The notes: a model not told the origin generated them from the sequence alone. A stretch of DNA of 45,189 nt from Desertifilum tharense IPPAS B-1220 (GCF_001746915.1 NZ_MJGC01000073.1:1-45189); one strand, 5' to 3'. Positions 16,068 through 27,500 are shown, numbered from the stretch's first letter. Made by a program: numbers and translations.

Positions 16068-19000
16068 GTGTTAGATAAAGATAAGGGAATGCCGCCAGTC
16101 AAGAGGTTTACGATAGATCGCGATATAAAAATACAAGTAGGCTCGCATCACTGGTCATCAGCATCTCTGGATAATAGCGAAGCGAATTCGCCAAGCCTCA
16201 AAAATACCTTAAGCATCCTGCTCAACTCCCCGTGTCCCATGTTGATGGTTTGGGGCAGCGATCGCTTGCTCTTCTACAACGAAGCCCTTTGCAACCTCCT
16301 GGGAGAACACCTGTTGATGCCCTTGGGGCAATCTCTAAACGCCTATCCAACCCCCATAGGAGAAGCAATTCACCCGGATATCGAACAAGTTTTGATCGCT
16401 GGGCAACCCCACCACAGAGAAGATTGCTGCTTCCTTATCAGTCATTTCACCGCATCCTATAGTCCGCTTTGGGATGAGAGCGATCGCCTAATTGGCGTTT
16501 TTGCCACCCTCACTAGCCCTGCATCCCCCACCCTTTCCGAACGCTTCTTTTCGCGACCCGAAGCCAACTTAGAAATCATCCTATCCAGCATCCAAGAACA
16601 ATTTATCGTCCTGGATTGCAACTGGCGTTACACCTTTATCAATCAACGGGTGGTTGAAGCCACCCATCTGTCCCAAACCGAACTCCTCGGACAGAATATA
16701 TGGGACTTATTTCCCGACTTACGGGGCAGCGAATTTTACATCCGACTGCACCAAGCCCAAGCGACTCAAACTCAAGATCGGTTTGAATACTTCTATGCCA
16801 GCCGCCAGCAATGGTTTGAAAACCGCATTTATCCCTCCGAGATGGGAGTCACCCTGCTCGTCAGCGATATTACCGCTCGCAAACAGGCTGAGGCGGCTTT
16901 ATCGCGCAGCGAAGCCCGATTTCGGCGAATTTTTGAATGTAATGCCATTGGCATGGGAGTTTGGACCCGTTCCGGAGCGATTACTGAAGCTAATAACGCC
17001 CTGTTACAAATCATTGGCTACACTCAGCAAGAGCTAGAAACGGGACAGATTCGCTGGCCGGATCTGACGCCCCCCGAATATCGCGAACTCGATCGGCTCA
17101 TGCTAGACAGTATTAACCAGAAGGGCGTAGTCGGCTCTTTTGAGAAAGAATATATTCACAAAGACGGGCATCGCGTGCCCATTCTGGTGGGCGGTGCATC
17201 CTTTAACGATACCTCCGACAGCGGTTTTTTCTTTGCCATCGACCTGAGCGATCGCCGCGAGATGGAACGGCGGCTAGCAGCCCAATATGCAGTCGTGCGC
17301 GTTTTAGCTGAAGCCACCCATTTTAGCGATGCAGTGCCCGCCATTTTGCAATCCTTATGCGAAACACTCGATTGGCAATTGGGTATTATTTGGAGTATCG
17401 ATCGCGAAACGAACGTTCTACGCTACGTTAATCACTGGCAAGCACCCCAACTTGACTTACAAGACTTGATCGAAACCAGTCAACGCATGACCTTTGCTCC
17501 AGGTATTGGGCTTCCCGGAAGGGTCTGGAGTAGCGGCCAGCCCTTGATGCTTGATGCGCGCGCAGATTCTCCACCCCACGAAAATCGCTTAAAAGCCAGA
17601 TCCGCAGCACAAGCTCAACTGCGAACTGCTTTTGGATTTCCAATTTTGCTCGGCGATGAACGCTTAGGGGTGATTGAGTGTTTTAGCGATCGCCTTCTAG
17701 AACCCCAAGCAGACCTACTACAGATGATGCTGGCAATGGGGAGCCAAATGGGTCAATTTATGGAACGCAAGCGAGCTGAAGACGCCTTGCGCCGCCGAGA
17801 AGAAGAATTGCGCCTCATTACCAATGCAGTCCCGGCTTTAATTTCCTATGTCGATCGCCAACAATGCTATCGCTTCAACAATCGCAGTTACGAGCAATGG
17901 TTTGGATGTTCTAGTGCAGAATTTTATGGCACCCCTATCCACCAAATGATGGGTGACGAAGCCTACCAAGGCATTCTCCCCTATGTCGAACAAGCTTTAG
18001 CTGGGGAATCGGTGAATTTTGAAACGCAACTCACCTATCCGAGGGCGGGAAAGCGCTATGCCAGCGTGAGCTATACGCCCCATATCAACGATCGCGGCGA
18101 GGTTGAGGGGTTCGTTGTATTGGTCAATGATATTAGCGATCGCAAGCAAACCGAACTGGCTTTACGAGAAAGTCGGGCGTTGTTTGAAAGCTTTATGCAA
18201 CACGTACCCGGTTGTGCGTATATTAAAGACGAACAGGGACGCTATGTCTACGCCAATGCCATCGGGACTCGCTTAACGGGGCGTTCTTTAGAAGAGTTGA
18301 TTGGTAAAACCGATTTTGAACTGCTCGATGCTGAATACGCTCAACTGTTTCGAGATACGGACTTAGAGGTTTTAAGAACCAATCAGCCTGTAGAACGTCT
18401 AGAACGCTTTCTGCATGAGGATGGCGAACATATGTGGATGGCGTTAAAATTTCCCTTTGTGGATGCTTCTGGCCAGCGGTTGATTGCGGGGATGTCTTTT
18501 GATGTCACCGATCGCAAACGGGCTGAAGATGCCTTGCAAGAAAGCGAGCGGCGCTACCGAATTTTAGCAGAAGCTATTCCTCAACTGGTTTGGATTACGA
18601 CTTCTGAGGGGCCAACTGAATATATCAATCAAAAGTTTTGCGACTATACGGGTTTGGATCTCGAACAGATGCAGCAGTTGGGCTGGCAATCTATCGTTCA
18701 CCCAGAAGACTGGCCAATTGAAAGAGAACGATGGCAAGCAGCCACTGAAAATAGTACCTTCTACGAGGCTCAATACCGCATTAGACAAGCTCATGGCAGC
18801 TATCGCTGGTTTTTGGTGCGGGGCATTCCGCTGAAAAACGACCAACAGCAGGCGGTGAGGTGGTTTGGGACTTGTACCGATATTGAGCAACAAAAGCAGC
18901 TAGAAGCCGAACGCGGGCAGTTATTGCAACAAGAACAAGCAGCGCGGGCGGAGGCGGAAGCGGCAAATCGGATTAAGGATGAGTTTTTAGCCGTGCTATC

Positions 19001-20084
19001 CCATGAGTTGCGATCGCCACTCAACCCCATTTTAGGTTGGGCGCAGTTATTGCGATCGCGCCAATGCGATGAGTCTACGCTAAATCGAGCGCTAGAGACG
19101 ATTGAACGCAATGCCAGACTGCAAGCCCAATTGATTGAAGACTTGCTGGATGTTTCTCGGATCTTGCGGGGAAAAATGAGCTTGCAGATTACCCCAGTGC
19201 CTCTCGCCAGCGCGGTTGAAGCGGCCATTGAAACGGTACGCTTGGCCGCAGAATCTAAGGGAATTCAGATAGACTATCGCTGCCAACCGGTTGAACCCAT
19301 TATCGGGGATGCGGGACGCTTGCAGCAAGCGGTCTGGAATTTGCTGGCAAATGCGGTGAAATTTACCCCACCTGGCGGCAGAATTGAGATTACCCTAGAG
19401 CAAATAGACGGTCATGCTCAAATTCAGGTGAAGGATACAGGGATTGGCATTCAGCCGAGTTTTCTTCCCCATGTGTTTGAATATTTTCGTCAAGCTGATG
19501 GAACGACGACGCGCAAGTTTGGCGGGTTAGGCTTGGGTTTGGCGATTGTGCGCCATGTGGTTGAATTGCATGGTGGGGTGGTGCAAGCCGAAAGTTTGGG
19601 AGAGCATCAAGGTTCAATCTTTACCTTGAGTCTACCGTTACCTCAACCGAGTTCTCGCGGCTTGAGGGCAGAAGAAAATGTTGCTAGCGTTCCCCAAGAG
19701 GCGATCTCTTTAGAGGGGATTGAGATTTTGGTGGTGGATGACGATCCCGATACGCGAGAGTTTATTGCTTTTATCCTCCGAGAAGCGGGGGCGAATGTCA
19801 CGGAGGTGGCTTCGGCGATCGCGGCGCTGTCGGCGCTGTGCCACAAACAACCTCATATACTGATTAGCGATATTGGTATGCCCGATATGGATGGTTATGC
19901 GTTGATGCGTCAAGTGCGATCACGATCGGTTCCGCAAGAGGCGCAAATTCAGGCGATCGCTTTAACGGCCTATGCTGGAGAACGCAATCAGCAAGCGGCT
20001 CTCGCAGCCGGATTTCAAGCCCACCTTGCCAAACCTGTCGATCCGACTCAACTGATTGCTACGGTTGCCCAGTTTGCATCTTGA
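16068..20084 (+). CDS. Multi-PAS/GAF hybrid histidine kinase with receiver
   Basis: Large sensor kinase, 1338 residues, no membrane helices. In order: a PAS-like domain (about 40-155), PAS (165-265, ending DITARKQ), PAS (280-395), GAF (400-560, with a GLPGRVW motif seen in many cyanobacterial GAF domains), PAS (575-690), PAS (695-820), PAS (825-950), HisKA with His979 (SHELRSPLNPILGW), HATPase_c (NLLANAVKF, DTGIGI, FGGLGLGLAI) and a C-terminal receiver with phospho-Asp at about 1268 (ISDIGMP) and LAKP lysine. All catalytic residues are present, so it is a complete hybrid kinase needing an external HPt. The start is GTG at 16068, with GGGGAG 12 bases before; Met8 (16089) is an alternative. A 7-codon upstream frame starting at 16051 (ATG with a good AGGGAG upstream) overlaps the GTG. 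The ligand is unknown, and no partner regulator is adjacent. Confidence 0.92.
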   Translation: MLDKDKGMPPVKRFTIDRDIKIQVGSHHWSSASLDNSEANSPSLKNTLSILLNSPCPMLMVWGSDRLLFYNEALCNLLGEHLLMPLGQSLNAYPTPIGEAIHPDIEQVLIAGQPHHREDCCFLISHFTASYSPLWDESDRLIGVFATLTSPASPTLSERFFSRPEANLEIILSSIQEQFIVLDCNWRYTFINQRVVEATHLSQTELLGQNIWDLFPDLRGSEFYIRLHQAQATQTQDRFEYFYASRQQWFENRIYPSEMGVTLLVSDITARKQAEAALSRSEARFRRIFECNAIGMGVWTRSGAITEANNALLQIIGYTQQELETGQIRWPDLTPPEYRELDRLMLDSINQKGVVGSFEKEYIHKDGHRVPILVGGASFNDTSDSGFFFAIDLSDRREMERRLAAQYAVVRVLAEATHFSDAVPAILQSLCETLDWQLGIIWSIDRETNVLRYVNHWQAPQLDLQDLIETSQRMTFAPGIGLPGRVWSSGQPLMLDARADSPPHENRLKARSAAQAQLRTAFGFPILLGDERLGVIECFSDRLLEPQADLLQMMLAMGSQMGQFMERKRAEDALRRREEELRLITNAVPALISYVDRQQCYRFNNRSYEQWFGCSSAEFYGTPIHQMMGDEAYQGILPYVEQALAGESVNFETQLTYPRAGKRYASVSYTPHINDRGEVEGFVVLVNDISDRKQTELALRESRALFESFMQHVPGCAYIKDEQGRYVYANAIGTRLTGRSLEELIGKTDFELLDAEYAQLFRDTDLEVLRTNQPVERLERFLHEDGEHMWMALKFPFVDASGQRLIAGMSFDVTDRKRAEDALQESERRYRILAEAIPQLVWITTSEGPTEYINQKFCDYTGLDLEQMQQLGWQSIVHPEDWPIERERWQAATENSTFYEAQYRIRQAHGSYRWFLVRGIPLKNDQQQAVRWFGTCTDIEQQKQLEAERGQLLQQEQAARAEAEAANRIKDEFLAVLSHELRSPLNPILGWAQLLRSRQCDESTLNRALETIERNARLQAQLIEDLLDVSRILRGKMSLQITPVPLASAVEAAIETVRLAAESKGIQIDYRCQPVEPIIGDAGRLQQAVWNLLANAVKFTPPGGRIEITLEQIDGHAQIQVKDTGIGIQPSFLPHVFEYFRQADGTTTRKFGGLGLGLAIVRHVVELHGGVVQAESLGEHQGSIFTLSLPLPQPSSRGLRAEENVASVPQEAISLEGIEILVVDDDPDTREFIAFILREAGANVTEVASAIAALSALCHKQPHILISDIGMPDMDGYALMRQVRSRSVPQEAQIQAIALTAYAGERNQQAALAAGFQAHLAKPVDPTQLIATVAQFAS

Positions 20085-20473
20085 GTTCTCTCGCAAAGGG
20101 TTGAGTGCTGAGTGCTGTTGCTTTAGCTTCTGCGTAGCAGTGTGCTGAGTCAAAAACCAGTTAGGTTAGTTTTTTTAGCGCTAGTCAGCAAAAGCAGTAT
20201 TCTCACCTTCCTTAAAGTATCAATTATTTCTTGAATTTCTTTGCGAACGCTCAACCGTTCTTCGACTCAGCGCTCTGCGATCGCTTGCGGGCTGGTTTAT
20301 CCCTCCCCAAGGGGGCTAATCTGGCCCGCTTGAAGGGGGAAACGAGTTGATGTAGGGTGCCAAGTTGCCCGATTATTGCTCGTGACTTTGGTTGCAAAAG
20401 CGATGCCGGAAAACTAGATTAGCGAAAGGGGGAGAGGCTGAACGCCCGATCCAACCTATGCGATCGCAGCCGC
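20085..20473. other. Intergenic gap with a GTGCTGA repeat
   Basis: A 389-bp gap between two convergent genes. At 20101-20117 it holds two heptamers of the GAGTGCTGAGTGCTG repeat, followed by an imperfect third copy near 20143-20152; the same motif lies in the tRNA-Leu intron and near the right end of the window. A T-run (20169-20176) after a very short AACC/GGTT stem may end the kinase transcript. I see no gene in it. Confidence 0.6.
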
Positions 20474-21946
20474 TTAACTCACAACCCAATTCACCAACGT
20501 TCTCACCGGGAAACCTGTTGCACCGGAGGGATGATAGCCATTTTCCTTATCCGACCATACCGGCCCGGCAATGTCTAAATGCACCCAAGGCGTTTCTTTG
20601 ACAAATTGTTTGAGAAAGAGCGCCGCCGTAATTGCGCCTCCCGGACGCGGCCCAGTGTTCTTCATATCGGCAATGGGAGACTTGAGGCCCTCAAAGTATT
20701 GCTCTTCTAGGGGCATCCGCCAGAATTTTTCCCCGGCTGTTTCTGCGGCTTGCAGCAATTCCGCCGCCAGTCCATCGTCAGCCGTCCACAACCCAGCAAT
20801 GCGATCGCCCAAAGCAATCACGCAGGCTCCGGTGAGCGTGGCCAAATCGACAATCGCATCCACCCCCAGTTTTTCGGTGAACACCAGGGCATCAGCCAGG
20901 GTTAAACGCCCTTCAGCATCGGTATTGTTAATTTCGATCGTTTTGCCATTAGAGGCTTTCAGGATGTCTCCAGGGTGCATTGCCCGACCGCTAATCATAT
21001 TTTCAGTAGCGGCAGAGATGAAATGAACTTCCACATCCGGCTGAATTTGGGCGATCGCTTTCGCTGCGCCCAAGGTGGCCGCCGCGCCTCCCATATCAGT
21101 TTTCATCATTTCAATACCGCTACCCGCCCCTTTGATATTCAGGCCCCCGGAGTCGAAAGTTAAGCCTTTGCCAATAATCGCCAATTTGCGGCGCGGGGTG
21201 CCTTGGGGCTTGTAGGTGAGGTGAATAAATTTAGGGGGCAAATCCGAGGCTTGAGCCACGCCTAAATAGGCACCCATCCCCAGTTGTTCGCACGCTTCGC
21301 GCTCCAAAATTTCTAAGTGCAGTCCATGCTCGTCGGCGATCGCCTGAGCGGTTTCTGCCAGGGTAATGGGCGTCACTGCATTCGCGGGCGCGGCTACCAA
21401 TTGACGCGCTAAAAACGTCCCCGCACAAATCTGTTCGCCCCGTTGAATCGCCGCTTCCTGGCCAGCGAATCCTAACAAATCAACTTGTTCGAGTTGAGGA
21501 GTTTTCTCTTCGGGTTCGGACTTAAAGCGGTTATCCTGGTACAAGGCCAGCTCAACTCCCTCAACAATTGCTTGGGCAGTTGCAGCCAGATCGCTATTGC
21601 CAGGGGGCAAACTGAGTCCGAGCGTTTTGCATCGTTCTTTTTTCGCCGTTTTCGCCGCAGTCGCCGCCGCCCGACGAATGTTGTCTAACTTCAAGGATTC
21701 TAATTTGCCTAAACCCACCAAAATCAGTTTGCGAACGTTGAAGCGACTGCCCACTCGCGCAACGGTCGAGCTACCCTCTTTTCCTTTGAAGTCAGCTTCT
21801 TCAATGATTTCTTGCAAAAGCCCTTCCCATTGTTGGTTGAGTTCGGCTAAATCGCCGCTTAACTCCACAGCATCTTCAAAAAAACCGAGGGCTAGAGCGT
21901 CTCCCGTCCATTGAGTCCGGGGGGTGTTCGTAGCTTGAAATTTCAT
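20474..21946 (-). CDS. pepA: Leucyl aminopeptidase (M17)
   Basis: Cytosolic two-metal aminopeptidase that removes N-terminal Leu and other residues, in peptide turnover and sometimes in DNA-site-specific functions. The 490 residues carry the M17 signature NTDAEGRL at 341-348. The metal/catalytic segment GKGLTFDSGGLNIK and KTDMGGAA lie about 75 residues before it, and the C-terminal block ADMKNTGPRPGGAITAALFL is complete. The N-terminal 170 residues form the usual non-catalytic domain. The start is well supported: AAGGAG lies about ten bases upstream of the ATG. The gene stands alone, converging with the large kinase and diverging from the transglycosylase gene. Substrate range cannot be inferred from sequence. 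Confidence 0.97.
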   Translation of the reverse strand: MKFQATNTPRTQWTGDALALGFFEDAVELSGDLAELNQQWEGLLQEIIEEADFKGKEGSSTVARVGSRFNVRKLILVGLGKLESLKLDNIRRAAATAAKTAKKERCKTLGLSLPPGNSDLAATAQAIVEGVELALYQDNRFKSEPEEKTPQLEQVDLLGFAGQEAAIQRGEQICAGTFLARQLVAAPANAVTPITLAETAQAIADEHGLHLEILEREACEQLGMGAYLGVAQASDLPPKFIHLTYKPQGTPRRKLAIIGKGLTFDSGGLNIKGAGSGIEMMKTDMGGAAATLGAAKAIAQIQPDVEVHFISAATENMISGRAMHPGDILKASNGKTIEINNTDAEGRLTLADALVFTEKLGVDAIVDLATLTGACVIALGDRIAGLWTADDGLAAELLQAAETAGEKFWRMPLEEQYFEGLKSPIADMKNTGPRPGGAITAALFLKQFVKETPWVHLDIAGPVWSDKENGYHPSGATGFPVRTLVNWVVS

Positions 21947-22121
21947 CCTTTTGGCTCCTTTCTTTATGTATCAGTATCGATCAAAATTCAAGAATAAATT
22001 TTTTCCAGGCCCAGACGCCTTGGCTTGACCCCGCATTTAGGGAAAAACACCTACGGCTAGAACATTGGGATCAATGTTAAAGTCTCAAGGGGATCAACTT
22101 AGACCTTCGATGTGAAGAGCA

Positions 22122-24368
22122 ATGTTGAAGCGGAAGAGACAAAACAATAAAGTGGTTTGGTTAGCAGGAACGAGTCTAGGCATTCTGATGCTAGGCACGA
22201 CCCTGCAAAGAACATCATTCGGCAATCGATTTTGGGAACAAGTGACCTCGTGGTCAATGTTTAACCCATCTCCTCAGACCCAGCTAAAACTAGCGCCGCC
22301 CTTAGCTGCCTCCTCAATGATTCCTGAGTTGGTGCAGCGCTTGCCCCAGGATCGAGCCGCTCAGTTACAAGCGATCGCCCAAGATACGCAATCGAGCGAT
22401 CGCCCCCGCGCCCGCCTGCTGCTTGCCTCAGATTTACTAGCCCAGCAGCAACCCGACGCGGCCTTAGCCTTACTCGAAGGTCTAGAGCGAGACTACAGCC
22501 TGCTCGCTTCCTACATCCTCTATCGGCGCGCCCAAGCTTACGAAATGAAGGGCGATCGCACTCAAGCCCAATCCACCTGGGAAGAACTCCTCAATCGCCA
22601 TAGTCGAGAACCGATTGTAGTTGAAGCCCTCTACGCCCTCGGTCAACAAAATCCGCAATATTGGAACCGCGCCGTTGAAGAATTTCCCGCCTACCCGCGC
22701 ACCGTTGACATTGCCCTCGCTCAACTCAAACAAAATCCCAACCAACTCCCATTACTGTTGTTGGTTGCCCGACATGGGCTGCACAAAAGCGAATACCCCG
22801 AAATCCTCAGCCGCCTGATCCTTCAGTATCGCGACCAACTCGCCCCGGAAGACTGGGAAGCGATCGCCTTTGGTTACTGGGAGCGCCAAGCCTACGCGGA
22901 AGCCGGAGAAGCCTACCTCAAAGCCCCCTCCACCGCCCGCAACGCCTACCGAGCCGCGAGAGGCTTGCAACTGGGCGATAAAAATGAAGCCGCCCGCAAC
23001 GCTTACCGCCGATTTGTCAGCGAGTTTCCCGACGCCTCCGAAACGCCGCAAGGTCTGATCCACCTCGCCACGCTTTCAGAATCCCAGTACGCCATTGGCT
23101 ACCTCGATACCGTCATTAAGAAATTTCCCAACAAAGCCGCCGAAGCGCTCCTAGAGAAAGCTCGCGTGCTGGAGGGATTGGCTAACTATCAATCCGCCCA
23201 TCAAGCTAGAACCTCCATCTTAAGCCAGTACAGCAACTCAGAAACCGCCGCTCAAATGCGCTGGGGGGTGGCTCGCAAGCGAGCTGAATCTAATGATATT
23301 GCGGGCGCTTGGGAATGGGCCCGCCAAGTCACTACCGAAAACCCCGATAGCGATCTGGCTCCGGAAGCCGCCTTTTGGGTGGGCAAATGGGCGCAAAAAC
23401 TCGGACGACAAGCCGATGCAGACGCCGCCTTTGAATATGTCCTCAGTCGCTATCCCGAAACCTACTATGCTTGGCGCTCTGCGGTTTTCCTAGGCTGGAA
23501 TGTGGGCGATTTTAACTCGGTGCGGAAAATTAACCCCAATATTGACCGCTTGCCCTTGCGTCCCGCCTTACCCGTCGGCTCCGAAACCCTCAGAGAGCTA
23601 TTTCTGATTGGACAAGATGCCGAAGCCTGGGCGCTGTGGCAAGTGGAATTTGAAAACCCAATGCAACCGAGCGTTGCCGAACAGTTTACCGATGGCTTAA
23701 TGCGCCTAGGGGTTGGCGATCATATTGATGCCCTGTTTATGGTGGATAGTCTGAAGTGGCGCGATGATCCAGAAGAGAAATCCCAGGTGGAAATTCTGCG
23801 CCAACAGCCTGCTTTCTGGCACGCGTTGTACCCCTTCCCCTATCTCGAACCGATTTTAAACTGGTCTGGAGAGCGTCAACTCAATCCGTTATTGGTGGTG
23901 GCGTTGATTCGTCAAGAATCGCGATTTATGCCGCAAATTAAATCGGTGGTGGGCGCAACGGGACTGATGCAGATTATGCCAGAAACCGGCGAATGGGTGG
24001 CCGAACGCATCAATCTGAAAAGTTATCAGCTCGAAAAGCCAGAAGACAATATCAAGATGGGAACTTGGTATTTAGATTTTACCCATTCGGAATACAACAA
24101 TAACTCGCTGTTAGCCGTTGCCAGCTACAATGCTGGACCGGGTAATGTGTCCCGCTGGGTGGAACGCATGGGATTGAGAGATCCCGATGACTTTGTAGAA
24201 AAAATTCCCTTTCCAGAAACCAAGGGCTACGTGAAGTCAGTTTTTGGCAATTACTGGAACTATTTGCGCCTGTACGATCCTCAAATTGGCGAGAAACTGG
24301 CTCAGGTTTCTGGCGGTCGCTCGCCGAAAGCGGCGGGTATGAATGGTTCGCATCCGTCGAAAAACTAA
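22122..24368 (+). CDS. Soluble lytic transglycosylase, Slt70-like, with helical repeats
   Basis: Cleaves the MurNAc-GlcNAc bond of peptidoglycan with formation of 1,6-anhydro-MurNAc, for wall recycling or to make room for envelope complexes. The first 30 residues hold a basic start and one hydrophobic helix (VVWLAGTSLGILMLG), so it is exported or membrane-anchored in the periplasm. Residues about 60-560 are TPR/HEAT-like alpha-helical repeats, as in the Slt doughnut domain. The catalytic SLT domain is at about 585-725, with Glu599 in RQESRFMPQ, then ATGLMQIMP and the ASYNAGPGNVSRW motif. It is longer than E. coli Slt (about 645 residues), mainly because of extra repeats. Transcription probably ends at a HIP1-centred palindrome 12 bases after the stop codon. 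Its own promoter is likely, since the gene upstream is divergent. Confidence 0.94.
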   Translation: MLKRKRQNNKVVWLAGTSLGILMLGTTLQRTSFGNRFWEQVTSWSMFNPSPQTQLKLAPPLAASSMIPELVQRLPQDRAAQLQAIAQDTQSSDRPRARLLLASDLLAQQQPDAALALLEGLERDYSLLASYILYRRAQAYEMKGDRTQAQSTWEELLNRHSREPIVVEALYALGQQNPQYWNRAVEEFPAYPRTVDIALAQLKQNPNQLPLLLLVARHGLHKSEYPEILSRLILQYRDQLAPEDWEAIAFGYWERQAYAEAGEAYLKAPSTARNAYRAARGLQLGDKNEAARNAYRRFVSEFPDASETPQGLIHLATLSESQYAIGYLDTVIKKFPNKAAEALLEKARVLEGLANYQSAHQARTSILSQYSNSETAAQMRWGVARKRAESNDIAGAWEWARQVTTENPDSDLAPEAAFWVGKWAQKLGRQADADAAFEYVLSRYPETYYAWRSAVFLGWNVGDFNSVRKINPNIDRLPLRPALPVGSETLRELFLIGQDAEAWALWQVEFENPMQPSVAEQFTDGLMRLGVGDHIDALFMVDSLKWRDDPEEKSQVEILRQQPAFWHALYPFPYLEPILNWSGERQLNPLLVVALIRQESRFMPQIKSVVGATGLMQIMPETGEWVAERINLKSYQLEKPEDNIKMGTWYLDFTHSEYNNNSLLAVASYNAGPGNVSRWVERMGLRDPDDFVEKIPFPETKGYVKSVFGNYWNYLRLYDPQIGEKLAQVSGGRSPKAAGMNGSHPSKN

Positions 24369-24380
24369 GGCTCAGACCGC

Positions 24381-24399
24381 AGGAGCGATCGCTCCTTTC
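24381..24399 (+). terminator. HIP1-centred palindrome plus T-run
   Basis: A perfect 16-bp palindrome AGGAGCGATCGCTCCT followed by TTT, starting 12 bases after the lytic transglycosylase stop. As RNA it folds to a 6-bp stem with a GATC loop. Its core is the genome-wide HIP1 octamer GCGATCGC. Confidence 0.5.
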
Positions 24400-24507
24400 G
24401 ATTGCTCCTCTGTCTTGTGCGTGATGCTTTAAGCGGAAGGCTCATCTAAAATGGGTAAATCTTGCTACCTCGTTGGCGTCTAGACTCGTTTTTGCCTGAA
24501 GCTACAC

Positions 24508-27500
24508 ATGACGGAAACCCCGCAGGATTGCCTCATTCACGATCTGGTTGAAGCCACCTCTGGGTTGCTCCAAAACCCTGATGCGACTGCTGCTATTTCT
24601 CAAGCCTTAAAGAAGATTGGCTTGGCTTTAAAGGCGAGTCACGTCCTGCTCTATCAGCTAGAGAACGAGCAAATTCATCAGCGTACCGCTTGGGTTGCCC
24701 CCGAACCCGTCACTTCAGCCCGTGCTGGGTCGGATTCATTCCCCTTTGGCCCGCAATGGCGCGATCGCCTGTTTGCTCCCAAGGGCGCTCATCCCCTAAT
24801 AGAACCCTCACCATCAGGGGAGGCTCAAACTGCTTGGATCGTCCCCATTCAAGTAGACGATTCCCCTTGGGGGTGCCTGCGCTTGTTGTGGGGAAGCGCG
24901 GCTGAAACTCCCCGTGGGGGCGAGGTTTGCCAAAGCGCGATCGCCCTTTTAGCCTGTTTGGGAAGCGCGATCGCCCGCCGCCAGCAGGAAGTCCCCCTGC
25001 GCGAGAGCGAGGAACGCTACCGAGGCATTATTGAATCTCAACAAGACCTAATTATTCGCCTCGATCTTCAAGGTCACTTTACCTTTGTCAATGACGCCTA
25101 CTGTCATTTTTTTGGGAAACGCCGGGAAGAACTGCTCGGTTGCATCTTCCTGACGCTGATCCATGACGAAGATTTGCTCAAAACCCTAAAAACGATTGAA
25201 ATTCTTCAGGCTCCACCTTATCGCCTCAGTTTAGAGCAACGCGTGATTACCGCTCAGGGCGATCGCTGGATTGGTTGGGAAAAATACGCCATTCGCAACC
25301 CCCACGGTCAAGTGGTCGAAATTCAAGCGGTTGGACGCGACATTACCCGCGCGAAACTGGCAGAAATGCGACTGTCGCGCCTGAATGAAGAATTGGAATT
25401 CAAAGTTCAAGAACGCACCCAAGAACTGGCTCAAACCAATTGGCAACTGCGCCGCGAACGTACCGAACTGCGACGCACCGAAGCCGCCTTGCGCGAAACT
25501 AATGAAGCCTTAGAAGTGTTAATTGACTCTTCCCCGGCCGCTATTATTACCCTAGACCGCGAAGGACGGGTGAAAACCTGGAATCACGCCGCCCAAGATA
25601 TTTTTGGCTGGACGCAAGCGGAAGTCTTGGCTAAACCTTTACCCATTGTCCCCCCGGAGTTGACCCAACAAGGAGAAGACCTTTTCAATCAAGCCTTACA
25701 GGGAGAAGTGTTTAAAAATTTAGAATTACCCCGACAGCGCCAAGATGGGTCTGTCATTGATGTCACCCTCTCCACGGCTCCTTTAAAGAACGAGCAAGGT
25801 GAGATTGTTGGCGTGATGGGGGTGTTAACCGATATTACCACCCGCAAACAGGCAGAACTGGCGCTTCAGCAACTGTTGCAGCGCGAACGCCTATTAAGAT
25901 CGATGCAAGAGCGGATTCGGCGATCGCTCAATTTAGATGAAATTTTAGAAACCACCGTGCAAGAGGTGCGCCACTCGCTGCAAGCCGAACGGGTGCTAAT
26001 TTATCAGATTCAAGGAGAAACGAGCGGTGCAGTGGTTGTGGAATCTGCGAGTTTGGGAGCCTCTCAATCTCAAAGCTACGAAGTTTTATTGCCCCGAATT
26101 TACCACTTGCACTCCGATTATGGCAGTCCAGTTTGGACGATTAACGATATTTATCAGGCGGGGTTAACGCCCGCACAGATCGCCTGTCTAGAACAATTGC
26201 AGGTGAAAGCCAAACTTGTCGCGCCGTTATGGATCGGCGATGCGTCGGCGTCGGAGAATTCTTCCGGAAATCGGCTTTGGGGACTGTTGATGGTTCATCA
26301 ATGCAGCACTCCGAGAACCTGGCAAATGATGGAAATTGATTTGCTCGAACAACTCGCCCAACGGGTGGCGATCGCCATTCAACAATCGGAACTTTACCAC
26401 AATATTCAAACCCTCAATCTCACCCTAGAGCGTCAAGTCCAAGAACGCACCGCCCAGTTGCAACGCGCCCTCCAGTTTGAAGCCATGCTCAAACGGATCG
26501 CCGATAAGGTTCGCGACTCCCTAGACGAAAATCAGATTATGCAAGCCGCCGTCGCCGAACTCGCCCTGGGATTGCAAGTCAGCGGTTGCAATGCCTCGCT
26601 CTACGATCTGCAAGAACGGACTTCAACCATTTACTACGAATATGCTGAGGGCATTCCCGCCTCTTTGGGGCGAGTCGCTCATCTCGATAAGTTTCGCGAA
26701 CTTTACGATCAATTGTTGCACGGTCAGTATTGCCAATTTTGTTCGATCGAACCTAGCCCCGTTCGGGGGCGAGTGGCGATGCTGGCGTGTCCAATTTTTG
26801 ACGATCAAGGGGTGTTGGGCGATTTGTGGTTGGTGCATCAAATGGATTATGCGTTTAGCGAGCTAGAGGTGCGCCTCGTGCAACAGGTGGCCAACCAATG
26901 CGCGATCGCCCTACGCCAAGCCCATCTCTACCAAGCCTCGCAAGCACAGGTACAAGAGTTGCAAAAACTCGATCGCCTCAAAGACGAGTTTATGAGCAGC
27001 GTGCAGCATGAGTTACGCACCCCCATGACGAATATGAAGGTGGCGCTGCAAATGCTCAAGATTGAGCTATCGCGGGCGGGTTTAGTCGATCGGGGGGCAG
27101 CCGTTGCACCCAGTAAAGTTGAACATTATCTCAAAATTCTCCAAGATGAATGGCAGCGGGAATTGAGGCTCATTAACGACTTGCTGGAATGGCAACGCCT
27201 CGATCGCAATCATGCGCCTTTAAACTTAGAACCCTTGGCTTTAGAGTTGTGTTTATCTCAAGCCGTAGAACGCTTTCAGGAACGGGCAACCCATCGCAAC
27301 CAGACGCTACACCTCGAACAGACATCCCACCTGCCGCTCGTGTATACCGAACCGGAAACCCTAGAAGGCATTATCAGCGAACTGTTAACCAATGCCTGTA
27401 AATATACGCCACCGGGGGAGCGAATCGCGATCGCCGCTGTGCAAAAACCCCAAGCCCTAGAAATTCGCGTCACCAATTTTGGGGTTGAAATTCCAGAGAA

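Noticed and set aside
24381..24396. Operator-like palindrome AGGAGCGATCGCTCCT
   Set aside because: Its core is the HIP1 octamer found throughout the window, so symmetry alone is not evidence for a regulator site; a terminator role fits its position.
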